Source: PALSA-926 sp964476835
GTDB taxonomy: Bacteria; Pseudomonadota; Alphaproteobacteria; Micavibrionales; UBA2020
Assembly: GCA_964476835.1 (NCBI GenBank)
Contig: CAYZCE010000003.1
Coordinates: 1-64,000 of the forward strand
DNA length: 64,000 bases
Direction of reading: 5' to 3'
Shown here: one piece after another, positions 34,180-42,774 of the stretch
How the letters are laid out: every line of letters begins with the position of its first letter
Numbering within the stretch: the stretch's first letter is position 1
Notes under the pieces: generated by a model
The model's database searches: none
What the model saw: only the letters and a program-made list of their open reading frames with translations
What the model was told of the DNA's origin: nothing
Made by a program: the position numbers and the translations under genes

Positions 34180-35529
34180 TTACGCTTTCACGATATTGGC
34201 GCGCTCGGCCACGGCAGCCAGCGCGTTGCGCGTGTCGACGACCAGCTTTGCGTTCTGCGCGATCATCTTGTAGTCGATGTTGTCATGGTTGGTGACGATC
34301 AGCACGGCATCGGCCTTCTTCACGGCGTCCGGCGTCAGCGCGACGGAAGCGCGGCCGGTAAAGGCCGCATGCTCGCGCGTCGGCGGTATCGCGTCGACGT
34401 AAGGGTCATGGAAGGCGACCTTGGCTTTCGCCTTTTCAAGATGCTCCATCACCGCGAAGGCCGGGCTTTCGCGGATGTCGGCGACGTTCTTCTTGTAGGC
34501 CATGCCGATGATGAGGATATTCGCGCCGTTGAGCGGCCTGGCGAAGCGCGCGTTGAGCGCCTCCGCCGTCTTGGTGACGACGTAGCCGGGCATGGCGATG
34601 TTGATCTCGCCGGCCAGCTCGATGAAGCGCGTGGTGATGTTGAACTCGCGCGCCTTCCACGTCAGGTAGAAGGGGTCGATCGGGATGCAGTGCCCGCCGA
34701 GACCGGGGCCGGGGTAAAACGGCATGTAGCCGAAGGGCTTGGTCTTGGCGGCCTCGATGACCTCCCAGATATCAATGCCCATCGCGTCGTAGATGACCTT
34801 GAGTTCGTTCACCAGCGCGATGTTGATGGAGCGGAAGATGTTCTCGGTCAGCTTGACCGCTTCGGCGGTCTCGGCGCTGGAGACGGCGACGGTCTTCTCG
34901 AGGAATTCGCCGTACATTGTCTGCGCGATCTTGAGCGACGCCGGTTCCAGCCCGCCAACGACTTTCGGCGTGTTGGTGGTGTGGAACTGCGCGTTGCCGG
35001 GGTCTTCGCGTTCGGGCGAGAAGGCGAGGAAGAAATCGACGCCGCTCTTGAGGCCGGTCGCCTCTTCCAAAATCGGCTTCACCACGTCGCGCGTGGTGCC
35101 CGGCCACGTCGTCGATTCCAGCACGACCAGCTGCCCGCGCTTCAGGCGCGGCGCGATGGTTTGCGCGGTCTTGACGATATAGGTCATGTCCGGTTCGCGG
35201 TTGCGGTCGAGCGGCGTCGGCACGCACATGATGATCGCATCAACCTCCGACAGGCGGTCGAAGTCGGCGGTGGCTTCGAACTTGCCGCTCTTCACGAAAC
35301 CGCTGACGCGGTCGTTGTGGATGTTGCCGATGTAGGATTCGCCGCGCGCGAGCTTGTCGATCTTGCTCTGGTCGATGTCGAAGCCGATGGCGGTGAAGTC
35401 CTTCGCGCACATCGCGCAGGCCAGCGGCAGGCCGACGTAGCCGAGGCCGATCACGCCGATCTTCACCTTGCGCTCGACATAGGCGCGGCACAGGGACTCG
35501 ACGTTGAGCGGCGTTTCTTGCTTTGACAT
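34180..35529 (-). CDS. UDP-sugar dehydrogenase (WbpA/Ugd family)
   Basis: NAD-dependent enzyme oxidising the C6 hydroxyl of a UDP-hexose or UDP-N-acetylhexosamine to the uronic acid for surface polysaccharide. The 449-residue protein has the Rossmann motif GVIGLGYVGLPLACA, the catalytic cysteine at about 281 in GLGGHCIPIDPFYLTW, and the third-domain segment GMAYKKNVADIRESPA. The GGHCIPIDP form is more typical of the UDP-GlcNAc dehydrogenase (WbpA) branch than of UDP-glucose dehydrogenases. Start at MSKQ (35529) has AAGGAC upstream; the longer reading lacks a ribosome-binding site. No other polysaccharide gene is adjacent. Confidence 0.9.
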   Translation of the reverse strand: MSKQETPLNVESLCRAYVERKVKIGVIGLGYVGLPLACAMCAKDFTAIGFDIDQSKIDKLARGESYIGNIHNDRVSGFVKSGKFEATADFDRLSEVDAIIMCVPTPLDRNREPDMTYIVKTAQTIAPRLKRGQLVVLESTTWPGTTRDVVKPILEEATGLKSGVDFFLAFSPEREDPGNAQFHTTNTPKVVGGLEPASLKIAQTMYGEFLEKTVAVSSAETAEAVKLTENIFRSINIALVNELKVIYDAMGIDIWEVIEAAKTKPFGYMPFYPGPGLGGHCIPIDPFYLTWKAREFNITTRFIELAGEINIAMPGYVVTKTAEALNARFARPLNGANILIIGMAYKKNVADIRESPAFAVMEHLEKAKAKVAFHDPYVDAIPPTREHAAFTGRASVALTPDAVKKADAVLIVTNHDNIDYKMIAQNAKLVVDTRNALAAVAERANIVKA

Positions 35530-35607
35530 ATGATAAGTCCTTATCAGGGGCATTCAAAACTGCCCGAGCTTACCATTCTTCACAGGGCGGAATAAAGGAA
35601 CTTCGGC

Positions 35608-36153
35608 TTATGCCCGCAGTTCCGCGCGGGGGCGGAACGGGATGACGACGCCCCAGCTCTCGCGCGGCGCGGCGGCGGGTGCCGGCTGCGCCTTGCGGCG
35701 GACGGGGACGCCCGAGAATCGCGGCGCGTCGTCGGCCGAGGCATGCAGGATGTCTTGCTTGTTGAAGGCTTGCTCCACCATCAGGATGCTGATGTCGAGG
35801 GCGCGGGCGTGGAAGATGCTCAGGCCCAGCTCGACGATGGCCTTTTGCGGCTGCGCGTATTCCTCGCCGTCGAAGGCGATCTTGGTGACGGTGTAGGAAA
35901 TGCCGGTCTTTTCGGCGTGCAGGTAGAAGCTTTCGGTATAGGACTGGTGGAAGCGGCCGGTATCGTCTTCGTAGTTGTGGCGCGCATGGCTGAGTTCCGC
36001 GATGAGGCGCTTGCCGCCTTCGATCAGGCGGATCTCGGCGAAGCCCGACAGCTCGCCGGTTTCGGCGTCGAAATAGTGCCAGCGCATCTGGCCCTTTTCC
36101 TTCACTTCGGGGGCGCCCATCTTGGCGAGAAGATCTTGCAAGCTGTACATCAT
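35608..36153 (-). CDS. Hypothetical soluble protein, 181 residues
   Basis: I do not recognise this protein. It has no signal peptide; residues 15-125 look like an alternating beta-rich domain (MRWHYFDAETGELSGFAEIRLIEGG and TGISYTVTKIAFDGEEY), and the last 50 residues are a Pro/Ala/Arg-rich tail. It stands alone between the dehydrogenase and the DsbA-like gene with a terminator upstream. Confidence 0.7.
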   Translation of the reverse strand: MMYSLQDLLAKMGAPEVKEKGQMRWHYFDAETGELSGFAEIRLIEGGKRLIAELSHARHNYEDDTGRFHQSYTESFYLHAEKTGISYTVTKIAFDGEEYAQPQKAIVELGLSIFHARALDISILMVEQAFNKQDILHASADDAPRFSGVPVRRKAQPAPAAAPRESWGVVIPFRPRAELRA

Positions 36154-36210
36154 GGCGTCTCTCCTTTGTCACCCTCACCGTAGCGGAGAAAGGTTTACAA
36201 AGGATGAAAG

Positions 36211-36243
36211 TAAAAACCCGGCCGCGCTTTCGCGGGCCGGGTT
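36211..36243 (-). terminator. Intrinsic terminator of the DsbA-like gene
   Basis: On the minus strand AACCCGGCC (36243-36235) pairs with GGCCGGGTT (36223-36215), followed by further T residues. It lies 20 bases after the end of the DsbA-like gene and separates it from the unknown gene at 35608. Confidence 0.85.
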
Positions 36244-36265
36244 CTTAAGCTGTTGAAACCGCTAG

Positions 36266-37039
36266 TTATTTTTTCGCGGGTGCGGGGGCAGCGGCGTCGG
36301 GCTTCTTGCTGCGCGCGTCGGCGATCATCTTCTCGAGATCGGACTGTTCGTAGGCGCCGAAGGCGATCTGGTCGCCGATGATGAAGGCCGGCGTGCCGGA
36401 CAGGCCGAGGCTGGCCGCAAGGTTGCGGTTCTTCTCGATCTGCATCATCACGTCGGTGCTGCCGGCGTCCTTCTTCATCTGCGCGATGTCGAGGCCGGCG
36501 GCGCGCGCGGCCTTTTCAAGCGTCTCGTCGTTGACGGGGCCCTTGTTCTCCATCATCGCCTTGTGGAACTCGAAATACTTCTTCTGCTTCTGTGCGGCGA
36601 GCGCCCACTTGGCGGCGGTCTCCGACGTAGGGCCCAAGATCGGGAAGTCCTTCATGATGAAGCGCAGGTTCTTGTCCTTGTTCATCAGCGACAGGACGGT
36701 CGGGAACGACTGCTTGCAGTAGTGGCAGTTGTAATCCATGAACTCGACGATGGTCACGTCGCCCTTGGGGTTGCCGATGGTCGGCGCGTCGGCGTCGTTG
36801 TAGACGGCGTCCTTGTTCTTCTTGAGCGCGGCGTCCTGGTTGTCGCGCTGGGACTTCTTCTGGTAGTCGTCGACCGCGGTCAGGATCGTCTCGGGGTTGC
36901 TGATGATGTAGTCGTGCACGATCTTCTCGACGTCGGCCTGCGTCAGTGCTTTCTGCGCGGGCGCGTCGGCCGCCAGCGCGGGCGAGGAGACGGCAAGGAC
37001 GATGGCGAGGGCGGCGAGGATACGGCGGAGTGCGGTCAT
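36266..37039 (-). CDS. Periplasmic DsbA-family thiol:disulfide oxidoreductase
   Basis: A 257-residue exported protein: signal peptide (ILAALAIVLAVSSPALA, cleavage about residue 24), a helical N-terminal extension with KIVHDYIISNPETIL, a thioredoxin fold with the active-site CHYC at 105-108 and the cis-Pro loop SGTPAFIIG. The extension plus CxxC places it with Com1/BdbD-like oxidoreductases. It would form disulfides in exported proteins; several cysteine-rich exported proteins are encoded in the secretion locus. The tail is Pro/Ala/Lys-rich. A terminator follows. Confidence 0.92.
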   Translation of the reverse strand: MTALRRILAALAIVLAVSSPALAADAPAQKALTQADVEKIVHDYIISNPETILTAVDDYQKKSQRDNQDAALKKNKDAVYNDADAPTIGNPKGDVTIVEFMDYNCHYCKQSFPTVLSLMNKDKNLRFIMKDFPILGPTSETAAKWALAAQKQKKYFEFHKAMMENKGPVNDETLEKAARAAGLDIAQMKKDAGSTDVMMQIEKNRNLAASLGLSGTPAFIIGDQIAFGAYEQSDLEKMIADARSKKPDAAAPAPAKK

Positions 37040-37099
37040 GTCATGTTCCTTCTGGGTTAAATAAACTTGTCTTGAATCTGGAAGCTTGCGGTCGCGAAA

Positions 37100-38446
37100 T
37101 CAATCCCCTTTTTGCTGTTTTTTCAAATCCGGCACGGCGTTGAGGATATCCTGTGCGCGCAGCCATGCGGGCGTGCCGGTCTTGAGGTGGGTGAGCGCCA
37201 GTTCCGCTTCACGTTTTGCGAAATCCGGCTTGTTCTGCATCATCGCCTCTTCCGCGAGGTGCAGGCGCGACAGCCCTTCCTCGCCCAGCTTGCCATAGGC
37301 GATGGCGAGCAGGTAATGCGGCTCCGACGTCTGCTTTTCCCGGGTGAGGGCGAGCTGCAATTGCTGCACGGCTTCGGTCAGGTGCGCTTTCTGGTCGCCT
37401 TTCTCCTCGATCAACGCGTGCGCATAAGCGATGCGGATCAGGCCGGAGAACGGCGCGAGCGTGACCGCGCGCTGGTAAGCCGCCGCGGCCTTGTCGACCT
37501 TGCCGGCATCGAGCAGCACCTGCCCGTCGAGTTCGTGGAAGTACGGGTTCTTCGGCTCCGCCTTGATGAGGCCGTCGATCAAGGCAAGGGAGTCGTCGGG
37601 TTGGCCTTTGCGGAACAGCGCGATGGCGCGCGCATAGCGGCCGTCGATGCTGTCATCGGATTTTTTCTGCAGCACGCGGTCGGGATAGAGGTAGCCGGAC
37701 AGCTTCGCCTTCATGCGGCGGTGCAGCTCGAACCACGCGTCCGGCATGGCGCCTTGCGGCATGGTGTCGACGACATGCTGCAGGAAATCGACGCGGTCCT
37801 GCGACAGGGGGTGCGTCATCACGTATTGCGACTGCTGCGTCTCCGGCAGCAGTTCCTGCGATTCAAGCTTCTTCATGAAGCTGAGGAATCCGGTGACCGG
37901 CAGGTGCGCGCCTTCGAGGAAGCGCACGCCCGCCTGGTCGGCCGAGCCTTCCTGCGTGCGTGTGTGGTGCAGGAACTGGCGCGTGGTGATCGTGGTGCCG
38001 ATGCTCGAGGCGGCGATGCCTGCGTCCGGCGCATGCGCCGCGATGCCGACCGCAATGCCCAGCACGCTTGCCAGCATCGCCTGCAGCGTCAGGCCCGATG
38101 CGGCAGTCGCGCCGAGGAATAGGTGGCCGCCCGCGATGTGGCCGGTCTCGTGCGCGATGACGCCGACCAACTCGGCAGGGTTCTGCGTCTCAAGGATCAG
38201 GCCGGTGTGCAGGAAGATGTTCTGCCCGCCCGCGACGAAGGCGTTGAGTTCAGGGTTTTCGAGGATGACGAAGCGGATGCTGTCGGGCGCAAGGCCTGCT
38301 TGCTCGAAGATCGGCTTCGTCATGACCTTGAGCGATTGCTCGATCTCTTCGTCGCGGATGATGTTGAACCCGTCGGCGCGCGCTGGCGTGGCAGAGACCA
38401 TCGCCGCCAGCGCGAGGGCGGCCGCTATGTGCTTGAGCGGGCGCAT
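37100..38446 (-). CDS. Periplasmic M48 metalloprotease with TPR domain (BepA-like)
   Basis: A 448-residue exported zinc protease. Signal peptide ends near residue 24 (ATPARA); the HETGH zinc motif is at 99-103, with the third ligand in the TQEGSADQAGVRFLEG segment; the C-terminal half is TPR repeats (AAAAYQRAVTLAPFSGLIRIAYAHAL). This layout matches BepA/YfgC, which degrades or assists misassembled outer-membrane proteins. It is preceded by a small exported protein whose stop lies one base away and is presumably co-transcribed. Confidence 0.92.
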   Translation of the reverse strand: MRPLKHIAAALALAAMVSATPARADGFNIIRDEEIEQSLKVMTKPIFEQAGLAPDSIRFVILENPELNAFVAGGQNIFLHTGLILETQNPAELVGVIAHETGHIAGGHLFLGATAASGLTLQAMLASVLGIAVGIAAHAPDAGIAASSIGTTITTRQFLHHTRTQEGSADQAGVRFLEGAHLPVTGFLSFMKKLESQELLPETQQSQYVMTHPLSQDRVDFLQHVVDTMPQGAMPDAWFELHRRMKAKLSGYLYPDRVLQKKSDDSIDGRYARAIALFRKGQPDDSLALIDGLIKAEPKNPYFHELDGQVLLDAGKVDKAAAAYQRAVTLAPFSGLIRIAYAHALIEEKGDQKAHLTEAVQQLQLALTREKQTSEPHYLLAIAYGKLGEEGLSRLHLAEEAMMQNKPDFAKREAELALTHLKTGTPAWLRAQDILNAVPDLKKQQKGD

Positions 38447-38447
38447 G

Positions 38448-38945
38448 TCAGTTCAGGAACATCCCTTTGGGCGTATAGGCGCCGACGATGCCGTGCGTGT
38501 ACCAGTCCACCAGCTCGATCATGCCGTAGCCTTGCTGGAACAGGCGGTCGTTCTGCGCGACCAGCTTCAGCGTGCGGCGCTTGTCGATGTCGGAGAGTTC
38601 GTAGAAGGTCGGGCCGAGTTCCAGCACCGGCATCTGGCCGTTGCGCATGTAGCTGCGCTCGAAGATGCGCGCCTTGAAGAAACGTTGCACGGTGTTGTCC
38701 GCCGTCCACCATGAATTCCATGCGGAAGGGTCCCAGCCTTGCCCATGACCCGCGTCGGGATGCGGGTCGCGGTTGGAGACGAGCGGCGAGAATTCGTAGT
38801 AGTCCGGCTTGTCGAACATGTGGTCGGGATAATACGGCACGCCCTTGGTGTCGCGGTTGGCGGTGCGATAGTCGGCGGCGTGCGCGGCGGGAACGGCGAC
38901 AGAAATCGCCAGCAATACCGCAAGAATCCTGAAGATCGTGGCCAT
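38448..38945 (-). CDS. Exported protein of unknown function, 165 residues
   Basis: I do not recognise it. It has a clear signal peptide (MATIFRILAVLLAISVAVPAAHA, cleavage after about residue 23) and a mature domain rich in aromatic residues (PYYPDHMFDKPDYYEF, WDPSAWNSWWTADNT). No cysteines and no membrane span follow the signal peptide. It is the first gene of a row with the M48 protease, so a periplasmic chaperone or substrate role for the protease is possible but unsupported. Confidence 0.75.
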   Translation of the reverse strand: MATIFRILAVLLAISVAVPAAHAADYRTANRDTKGVPYYPDHMFDKPDYYEFSPLVSNRDPHPDAGHGQGWDPSAWNSWWTADNTVQRFFKARIFERSYMRNGQMPVLELGPTFYELSDIDKRRTLKLVAQNDRLFQQGYGMIELVDWYTHGIVGAYTPKGMFLN

Positions 38946-39034
38946 GAAAACCCCCTGCCCCCACTATAGACCACTATATAAATAAAAAGTTAATGCTTTA
39001 TATATAGAATGGAAGAACGGGCAGGAGTGGAATC

Positions 39035-39430
39035 ATGACCGATACGCTATCCATCGCTTTGAGCGGGCTGACGGCACAAAGCCGCCGGTTCGGCACCATT
39101 GCAAACAATATCGCCAATGTGGGCACGGTGGGCGCGTTGCCGACCGCTGCATCTCCTGCCTCGACCGTCTATAAACCCCAAAGCGTCAGTTATGCCGCGC
39201 TGTCTGCCGGTGTCCGGGCCGATGTGACGGAAGATGCACAAGGCTATTCCGCAGCTTACGACCCCACCTCGCCTTACGCCGACGCGCAAGGATTGGTCGC
39301 AGCGCCGAATGTCGACTTTACGCAGGAATTGACGTCGCTTATGGCAACCAAGACGGCCTATAAGGCCAACATCTTTGTCATCCGCACGCAGGATGAGACG
39401 ATAGGCGAACTGCTCAATACCTTATCTTAA
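39035..39430 (+). CDS. FlgC-like flagellar rod protein, stand-alone
   Basis: A 131-residue protein with both terminal helices of axial flagellar proteins: N-terminal LSIALSGLTAQSRRFGTIANNIANVGTVGA and C-terminal DFTQELTSLMATKTAYKANIFVIRTQDETIGELLNTL. The short middle region and length fit FlgC (about 135 residues) more than FlgB or FlgG. No other rod or basal-body gene is adjacent; flgK-flgL lie 9 kb away. A second copy of flgC or a rod-like paralogue elsewhere cannot be excluded. The name is therefore kept general. Confidence 0.75.
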   Translation: MTDTLSIALSGLTAQSRRFGTIANNIANVGTVGALPTAASPASTVYKPQSVSYAALSAGVRADVTEDAQGYSAAYDPTSPYADAQGLVAAPNVDFTQELTSLMATKTAYKANIFVIRTQDETIGELLNTLS

Positions 39431-39453
39431 ACAAAACCTTCTGAAAACACCCA

Positions 39454-39501
39454 TTGACTGATTTTTCCGGAACTCTATAGTTCCAGTATTCCCACTGGAA
39501 C
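39454..39501 (+). promoter_or_regulatory. Promoter overlapped by paired inverted repeats
   Basis: TTGACT (39454-39459), 16-base spacer, TATAGT (39476-39481). GGAACT-4-AGTTCC covers the -10 (39469-39484), and GTTCCAGT (39480-39487) with ACTGGAAC (39494-39501) forms a second perfect repeat just downstream. The shared AGTTCC arm gives three GGAAC-type half-sites. Most likely a repressor operator for the gene at 39526. Confidence 0.6.
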
Positions 39502-39525
39502 AACCTATAGATTTTGGAGAAAGTC

Positions 39526-40365
39526 ATGAGCAAGAATCCCGGCTTCAACAAGCTGAAAGACGTATTCAAGAAATTTGCCGACAACTACGCCAATGACAAT
39601 TTTGACGTCAAGGGCATCCACATCGCCGCCGCGACCGCCAAGGCCGCGATCGACACCGCGCAGCAGGAATTCCCCAAGCCCCTCGCCGCCCGCATCGCAT
39701 CGGATTTCTACGCGACGCTCACCGGCAAGGAATTCGCCGAGAGCCTCAGCGCGACGATCCAGTACTTCGATGAAGAGACCGTCAAGGCACTGCTCGACAA
39801 GCAGCTCGAAGAGCTGAAGAAGCCCGAGACGACCCTCCAGATCGCGCGCGCCCTCAAGAAGGAACTCGCGAAGGCCGATGCCACCGGCGTCGAGCCGTCC
39901 GAACAGCTCGGCAAAATTCTCGAGCAAGTCGGCCTGCCCGCCGGCGCGCAGCTGTTCGTCGAGGCGCTGATCGGCCAAGTCGGCCCGATCTTCGACGACA
40001 TGAAGAATTCGTCCGACGAAGAAGTCGCCGACAGCATCGTCGACCTCATCAACATGATCCCGACCGACCTCATCGCGATGCAGGTCGGCACCTTCACGGC
40101 CATGATCACGCCTGACGTCATTGAAGGATATGCGCAGCTGGCCGTCGGCTTCCTGCCCTCGCCGAAGGCGACCGCGGAACTCCTGCACGGCGTTGCCGGC
40201 GAAGCCAGCAAGTCGCTGGGCGAAATCGCCGTTACCGAGAGCAAGGATGACATGAAGGACATCGTCCAGATGTTCCTCGTCAACGCGCTCGACGTCGTCA
40301 ACAGCGTCTACACGAAGGACCAGGCGCCGAAGAAGAAACCCGGCAAGCCCGGCTTCAACGTCTAA
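39526..40365 (+). CDS. Helical protein of unknown function, 279 residues, beside the secretion locus
   Basis: I do not recognise this soluble, predominantly helical protein. It has no signal peptide; it begins SKNPGFNKLKDVFKKFADNYAND and ends with a basic, Lys/Pro-rich tail (DQAPKKKPGKPGFNV). Long amphipathic helices with many Ala, Glu and Lys residues run through the whole length. ATG 39526 follows GGAGA by five bases. It converges with icmJ and is separated from it by a bidirectional terminator. Its own promoter has a strong operator-like repeat. Being outside the dot operon but adjacent, it could be a regulated accessory or a translocated protein; that is only a hypothesis. Confidence 0.8.
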   Translation: MSKNPGFNKLKDVFKKFADNYANDNFDVKGIHIAAATAKAAIDTAQQEFPKPLAARIASDFYATLTGKEFAESLSATIQYFDEETVKALLDKQLEELKKPETTLQIARALKKELAKADATGVEPSEQLGKILEQVGLPAGAQLFVEALIGQVGPIFDDMKNSSDEEVADSIVDLINMIPTDLIAMQVGTFTAMITPDVIEGYAQLAVGFLPSPKATAELLHGVAGEASKSLGEIAVTESKDDMKDIVQMFLVNALDVVNSVYTKDQAPKKKPGKPGFNV

Positions 40366-40383
40366 GCCTTATTCGCCGCAAAG

Positions 40384-40417
40384 AAAAAAGGCGGCAGTAT
40401 CGACTGCCGCCTTTTTT
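40384..40417. terminator. Bidirectional intrinsic terminator
   Basis: AAAAAAGGCGGCAGT (40384-40398), loop ATCG, ACTGCCGCCTTTTTT (40403-40417). The A- and T-runs on both sides stop transcripts from the gene at 39526 and from icmJ, which converge here. It marks the end of the dot/icm operon. Confidence 0.95.
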
Positions 40418-40430
40418 CTGCGTGCAATTC

Positions 40431-41126
40431 TTAAGCGGCGATCTTTTCCTTGACCTTGTAGAACATGCCGCCCCACAGGCGCGGCGGCGTCTCGCCGAAG
40501 GCGCCGTCCTTGGAGCGCCAATAGGCCAGCACTTGCGGGAACTGGTTGAACTCCAGCTCGCCCTCGCGGATGATGCGGCGGTCGAGCGGCAGGATGCGGA
40601 AGCCTTTCAGCCTGGCGCCGCGGTCGCGGTATTCCTTCGCCTCGAGGAAATCCTGCAGGATGGAGCTGAGGATCTTCGCGCTGTCGGTGCCGAGGCGCGC
40701 GTTGGCTTCGGCCTTGCGGGCGAGCAGCGCTTCCATCGCGTCGCGCGCGGCGTCGGCCATGGGCCCGCGGCTGATGCGCGCAACGTAGATGGCGCGGCAG
40801 ATATGATGGAGCGCGGCCTGCCCGATTTCGGGCAGCCAGATGAGTGCGCCGGACTGCATGCGGTCGATCTTATCGATCTGGAAGCATTGGTGGCAGAACG
40901 GGCAGGCGGTGGCGTAGTGCTCTTCGCCCGTCTCGTTGCCTTTGGGCCCGATGAAGTTGACCTCTTGGTACTTAAGCGACATGAAGCCGCAATAGCGGCA
41001 CGTGTGGTTGTCGCGCACCAGCACCTTGTTCTTGAGGTCTTCGGGAACCTTGTGAACGTCCTTGGATAAAGGACGCCCGGTGTCAGACAAAGCGCTCACA
41101 CCGGGCGTGATCTTCAGGTAAGCCAT
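40431..41126 (-). CDS. icmJ: IcmJ/DotN-like type IVB secretion protein
   Basis: A 231-residue soluble protein with a zinc-binding module like Legionella IcmJ (DotN): CRYCGF at 43-48 and CPFCHQC at 75-81 supply four or five cysteines, within the order seen in IcmJ/TraT relatives. In Legionella DotN is part of the type IV coupling complex with DotL. DotL and DotM are not encoded in this window, so the partner must lie elsewhere. It ends the operon, just before the bidirectional terminator, with 20 bases to icmD. The gene name is by motif and gene order. Confidence 0.85.
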   Translation of the reverse strand: MAYLKITPGVSALSDTGRPLSKDVHKVPEDLKNKVLVRDNHTCRYCGFMSLKYQEVNFIGPKGNETGEEHYATACPFCHQCFQIDKIDRMQSGALIWLPEIGQAALHHICRAIYVARISRGPMADAARDAMEALLARKAEANARLGTDSAKILSSILQDFLEAKEYRDRGARLKGFRILPLDRRIIREGELEFNQFPQVLAYWRSKDGAFGETPPRLWGGMFYKVKEKIAA

Positions 41127-41146
41127 GTGGCTCGTCGGTTTCCCGC

Positions 41147-41536
41147 TTAGCCGCCAGCCTGGACGCCGTTGAAGGTCGCCATGCTGCCCGTTGCGGTACC
41201 GCCGGCGTTACCAGCGTTGATGTTGCCGACCATCGCGTCGGTCAGGAACGGCAGTGCCAGGAGGCCGCCGCCTGCGCCGAGACGGACAAGGCCGTCCTTG
41301 AGCGGGGTTTGACCCGGGCTGTCAACGTGCGCCTTGAGCTTGAAGACGCCGGCGACGCCAAGACCGATGCCGCCGATGTAAGCGACGGTCGAGATCAGGC
41401 TCGGGATGCGGCTGGACGCCGTCACGATGTTGTCGGACAGGTCGCTGAAGTTTTCAGCGAAGGCCGCGTTGGCCTGGCCGACGAGAACGCCGGCGGTGAC
41501 CGCTGCTGCCAGTTTGTGCGTAAGATGCTTTTTCAT
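41147..41536 (-). CDS. icmD: IcmD/DotP-like small membrane protein
   Basis: A 129-residue protein with a signal peptide-like N-terminus (about 1-28) and two membrane helices (IPSLISTVAYIGGIGLGVAGVFKLKAHVD, then LGAGGGLLALPFLTDAMV). This module matches IcmD (DotP)/TraR of type IVB systems, a component of unknown exact role in the inner membrane complex. The same module is found three times in the neighbouring 310-residue protein. A strong AAGGAGGAG precedes the start. Its place between icmC-like and icmJ matches tra gene order. Confidence 0.85.
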   Translation of the reverse strand: MKKHLTHKLAAAVTAGVLVGQANAAFAENFSDLSDNIVTASSRIPSLISTVAYIGGIGLGVAGVFKLKAHVDSPGQTPLKDGLVRLGAGGGLLALPFLTDAMVGNINAGNAGGTATGSMATFNGVQAGG

Positions 41537-41614
41537 GTTTTACTCCTCCTTGAGTGTAGCCCCGTTTAAGTTGTAGTCCCTAGTATCATAGTACCATGGT
41601 TCCTTTTTAGCCCG

Positions 41615-42547
41615 CTAGTTAAATGTAATGCCGTTGGTAATCCCCACCGTTTGTTGAAGCACGTTGACAAGGTCACCGAGGTTGATCGCCAGCGCGCCGC
41701 CGAAGATGAAGGTGAGCGCCTGCGCGAGCGAATGCTGCTGGTGGTGGCCGTCGGCAAAGGCCTTGAGCACGAAGAGGCCGCGCACGAAGGCGATCATGCC
41801 GACGATCAGGATGAATGCCATAACCGCATTCACAACGGATTCAATGCGCTGGCGGTCGGTCGCGTCCGCGATCACGCTGCTGCTGATCGAGGACATCGTG
41901 TGCGTCGTCGCGCCGCCGCCGAACAGGCTGTCGGCGAAAGTGCCCGCCATGTCGCCATAGGCGAACAGCGCGCCGGAAACGAGGAACGTCATGATCGTGC
42001 CCATGCCCGTCGGGCCGCGCGGGCCTTCCTGCGCCGTTTTGATCAGGCGCGAAATACCGTTGATGAGCAGGACGATCGCGCCGATATAGGCGAAAGCCGT
42101 GATCATCGTCGCCATCGGGCCGTAGATGTCGGTGATGAACTGGACGATCATGTGATCCATGCCGCTGCCCGAGCTGGATGTCGGGTTGCCGCTGACGCTG
42201 ATGGCATTGCCGCCGGTGCCGATCACGCTGCCCTTGGCGACGTCCGCCACATACGGCAGCGCCAGCATCATGCCGCCGGCGAGGAAGCGTTTCACGCCCG
42301 CGCTCAGGTGGTTGTGCACCGGGTTGTCGACGTGGTCCTTGAACTTGAAGATGCCGTCGACGGCGAGATAAAGGCCGGCGATATAGGCGAAAGCGGTCAG
42401 GATCGTCGGGAAATTCGCGAAGCCTTGCGTGACGCGCGTAATCACGCCGCCCAGCGTGCCCGATGTTTGCGCAAAGGCCGGCTCGGCCGCCATCAGGAGC
42501 AAAGCGGCAGTCAGAAGGACTCTATGAATCGACCGACGGAAACTCAT
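41615..42547 (-). CDS. IcmC/DotE-like membrane protein with three IcmD-type modules
   Basis: A 310-residue protein with an N-terminal signal sequence and three related two-helix modules at about 48-102, 148-205 and 238-298. The first two start with ILTAFAYIAGLYLAVDGIFKFKDH and MITAFAYIGAIVLLINGISRLIK. They resemble the module of the adjacent IcmD (IPSLISTVAYIGGIGLGVAGVFKLKAHVD). Legionella DotE/IcmC, DotP/IcmD and DotV are known relatives of one family, and this gene sits in the IncI traQ position. ATG 42547 follows GGTGGGA; a GTG nine bases upstream is possible. Which DotE/DotV role it has is unclear. Confidence 0.8.
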   Translation of the reverse strand: MSFRRSIHRVLLTAALLLMAAEPAFAQTSGTLGGVITRVTQGFANFPTILTAFAYIAGLYLAVDGIFKFKDHVDNPVHNHLSAGVKRFLAGGMMLALPYVADVAKGSVIGTGGNAISVSGNPTSSSGSGMDHMIVQFITDIYGPMATMITAFAYIGAIVLLINGISRLIKTAQEGPRGPTGMGTIMTFLVSGALFAYGDMAGTFADSLFGGGATTHTMSSISSSVIADATDRQRIESVVNAVMAFILIVGMIAFVRGLFVLKAFADGHHQQHSLAQALTFIFGGALAINLGDLVNVLQQTVGITNGITFN

Positions 42548-42774
42548 TTTTCCCACCCTTGGCGCATCGTCGTGCTCATACCTATATTAAACCACCTTTT
42601 TGCCACCCCGGCAAATCAGGCCTTTGTTATTAAAGAGCAAGTTGGTTAATAACCCCTTGATAACAATTACATAACATGAGTACGCTTTTGTTTTTCCGAG
42701 ATACACAAAATTAGAGCTAAATTTATCCGAATCGGAGTCGAAGCGGGTGTTTTGCCTGCGGCTGAGGGGCAGAC
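42548..42774. other. AT-rich gap between dotF and the icmC-like gene
   Basis: This 227-base stretch has no gene. It is markedly AT-rich compared with its neighbours and has a small hairpin TTTGCC-ACCCC-GGCAAA at 42599-42615. It probably holds a promoter for the icmC-icmD-icmJ end of the operon on the minus strand, but no convincing -35/-10 pair was found. Confidence 0.5.

Noticed and set aside
39469..39501. LexA (SOS) box
   Set aside because: The half-sites are inverted GGAAC/GTTCC with spacings of 6 and 12, not the direct GTTC-N7-GTTC repeat of alphaproteobacterial LexA.
39480..39501. Mutually exclusive leader hairpins as a riboswitch
   Set aside because: The predicted transcription start (about 39488) lies within the second repeat, so the first hairpin would not be transcribed.
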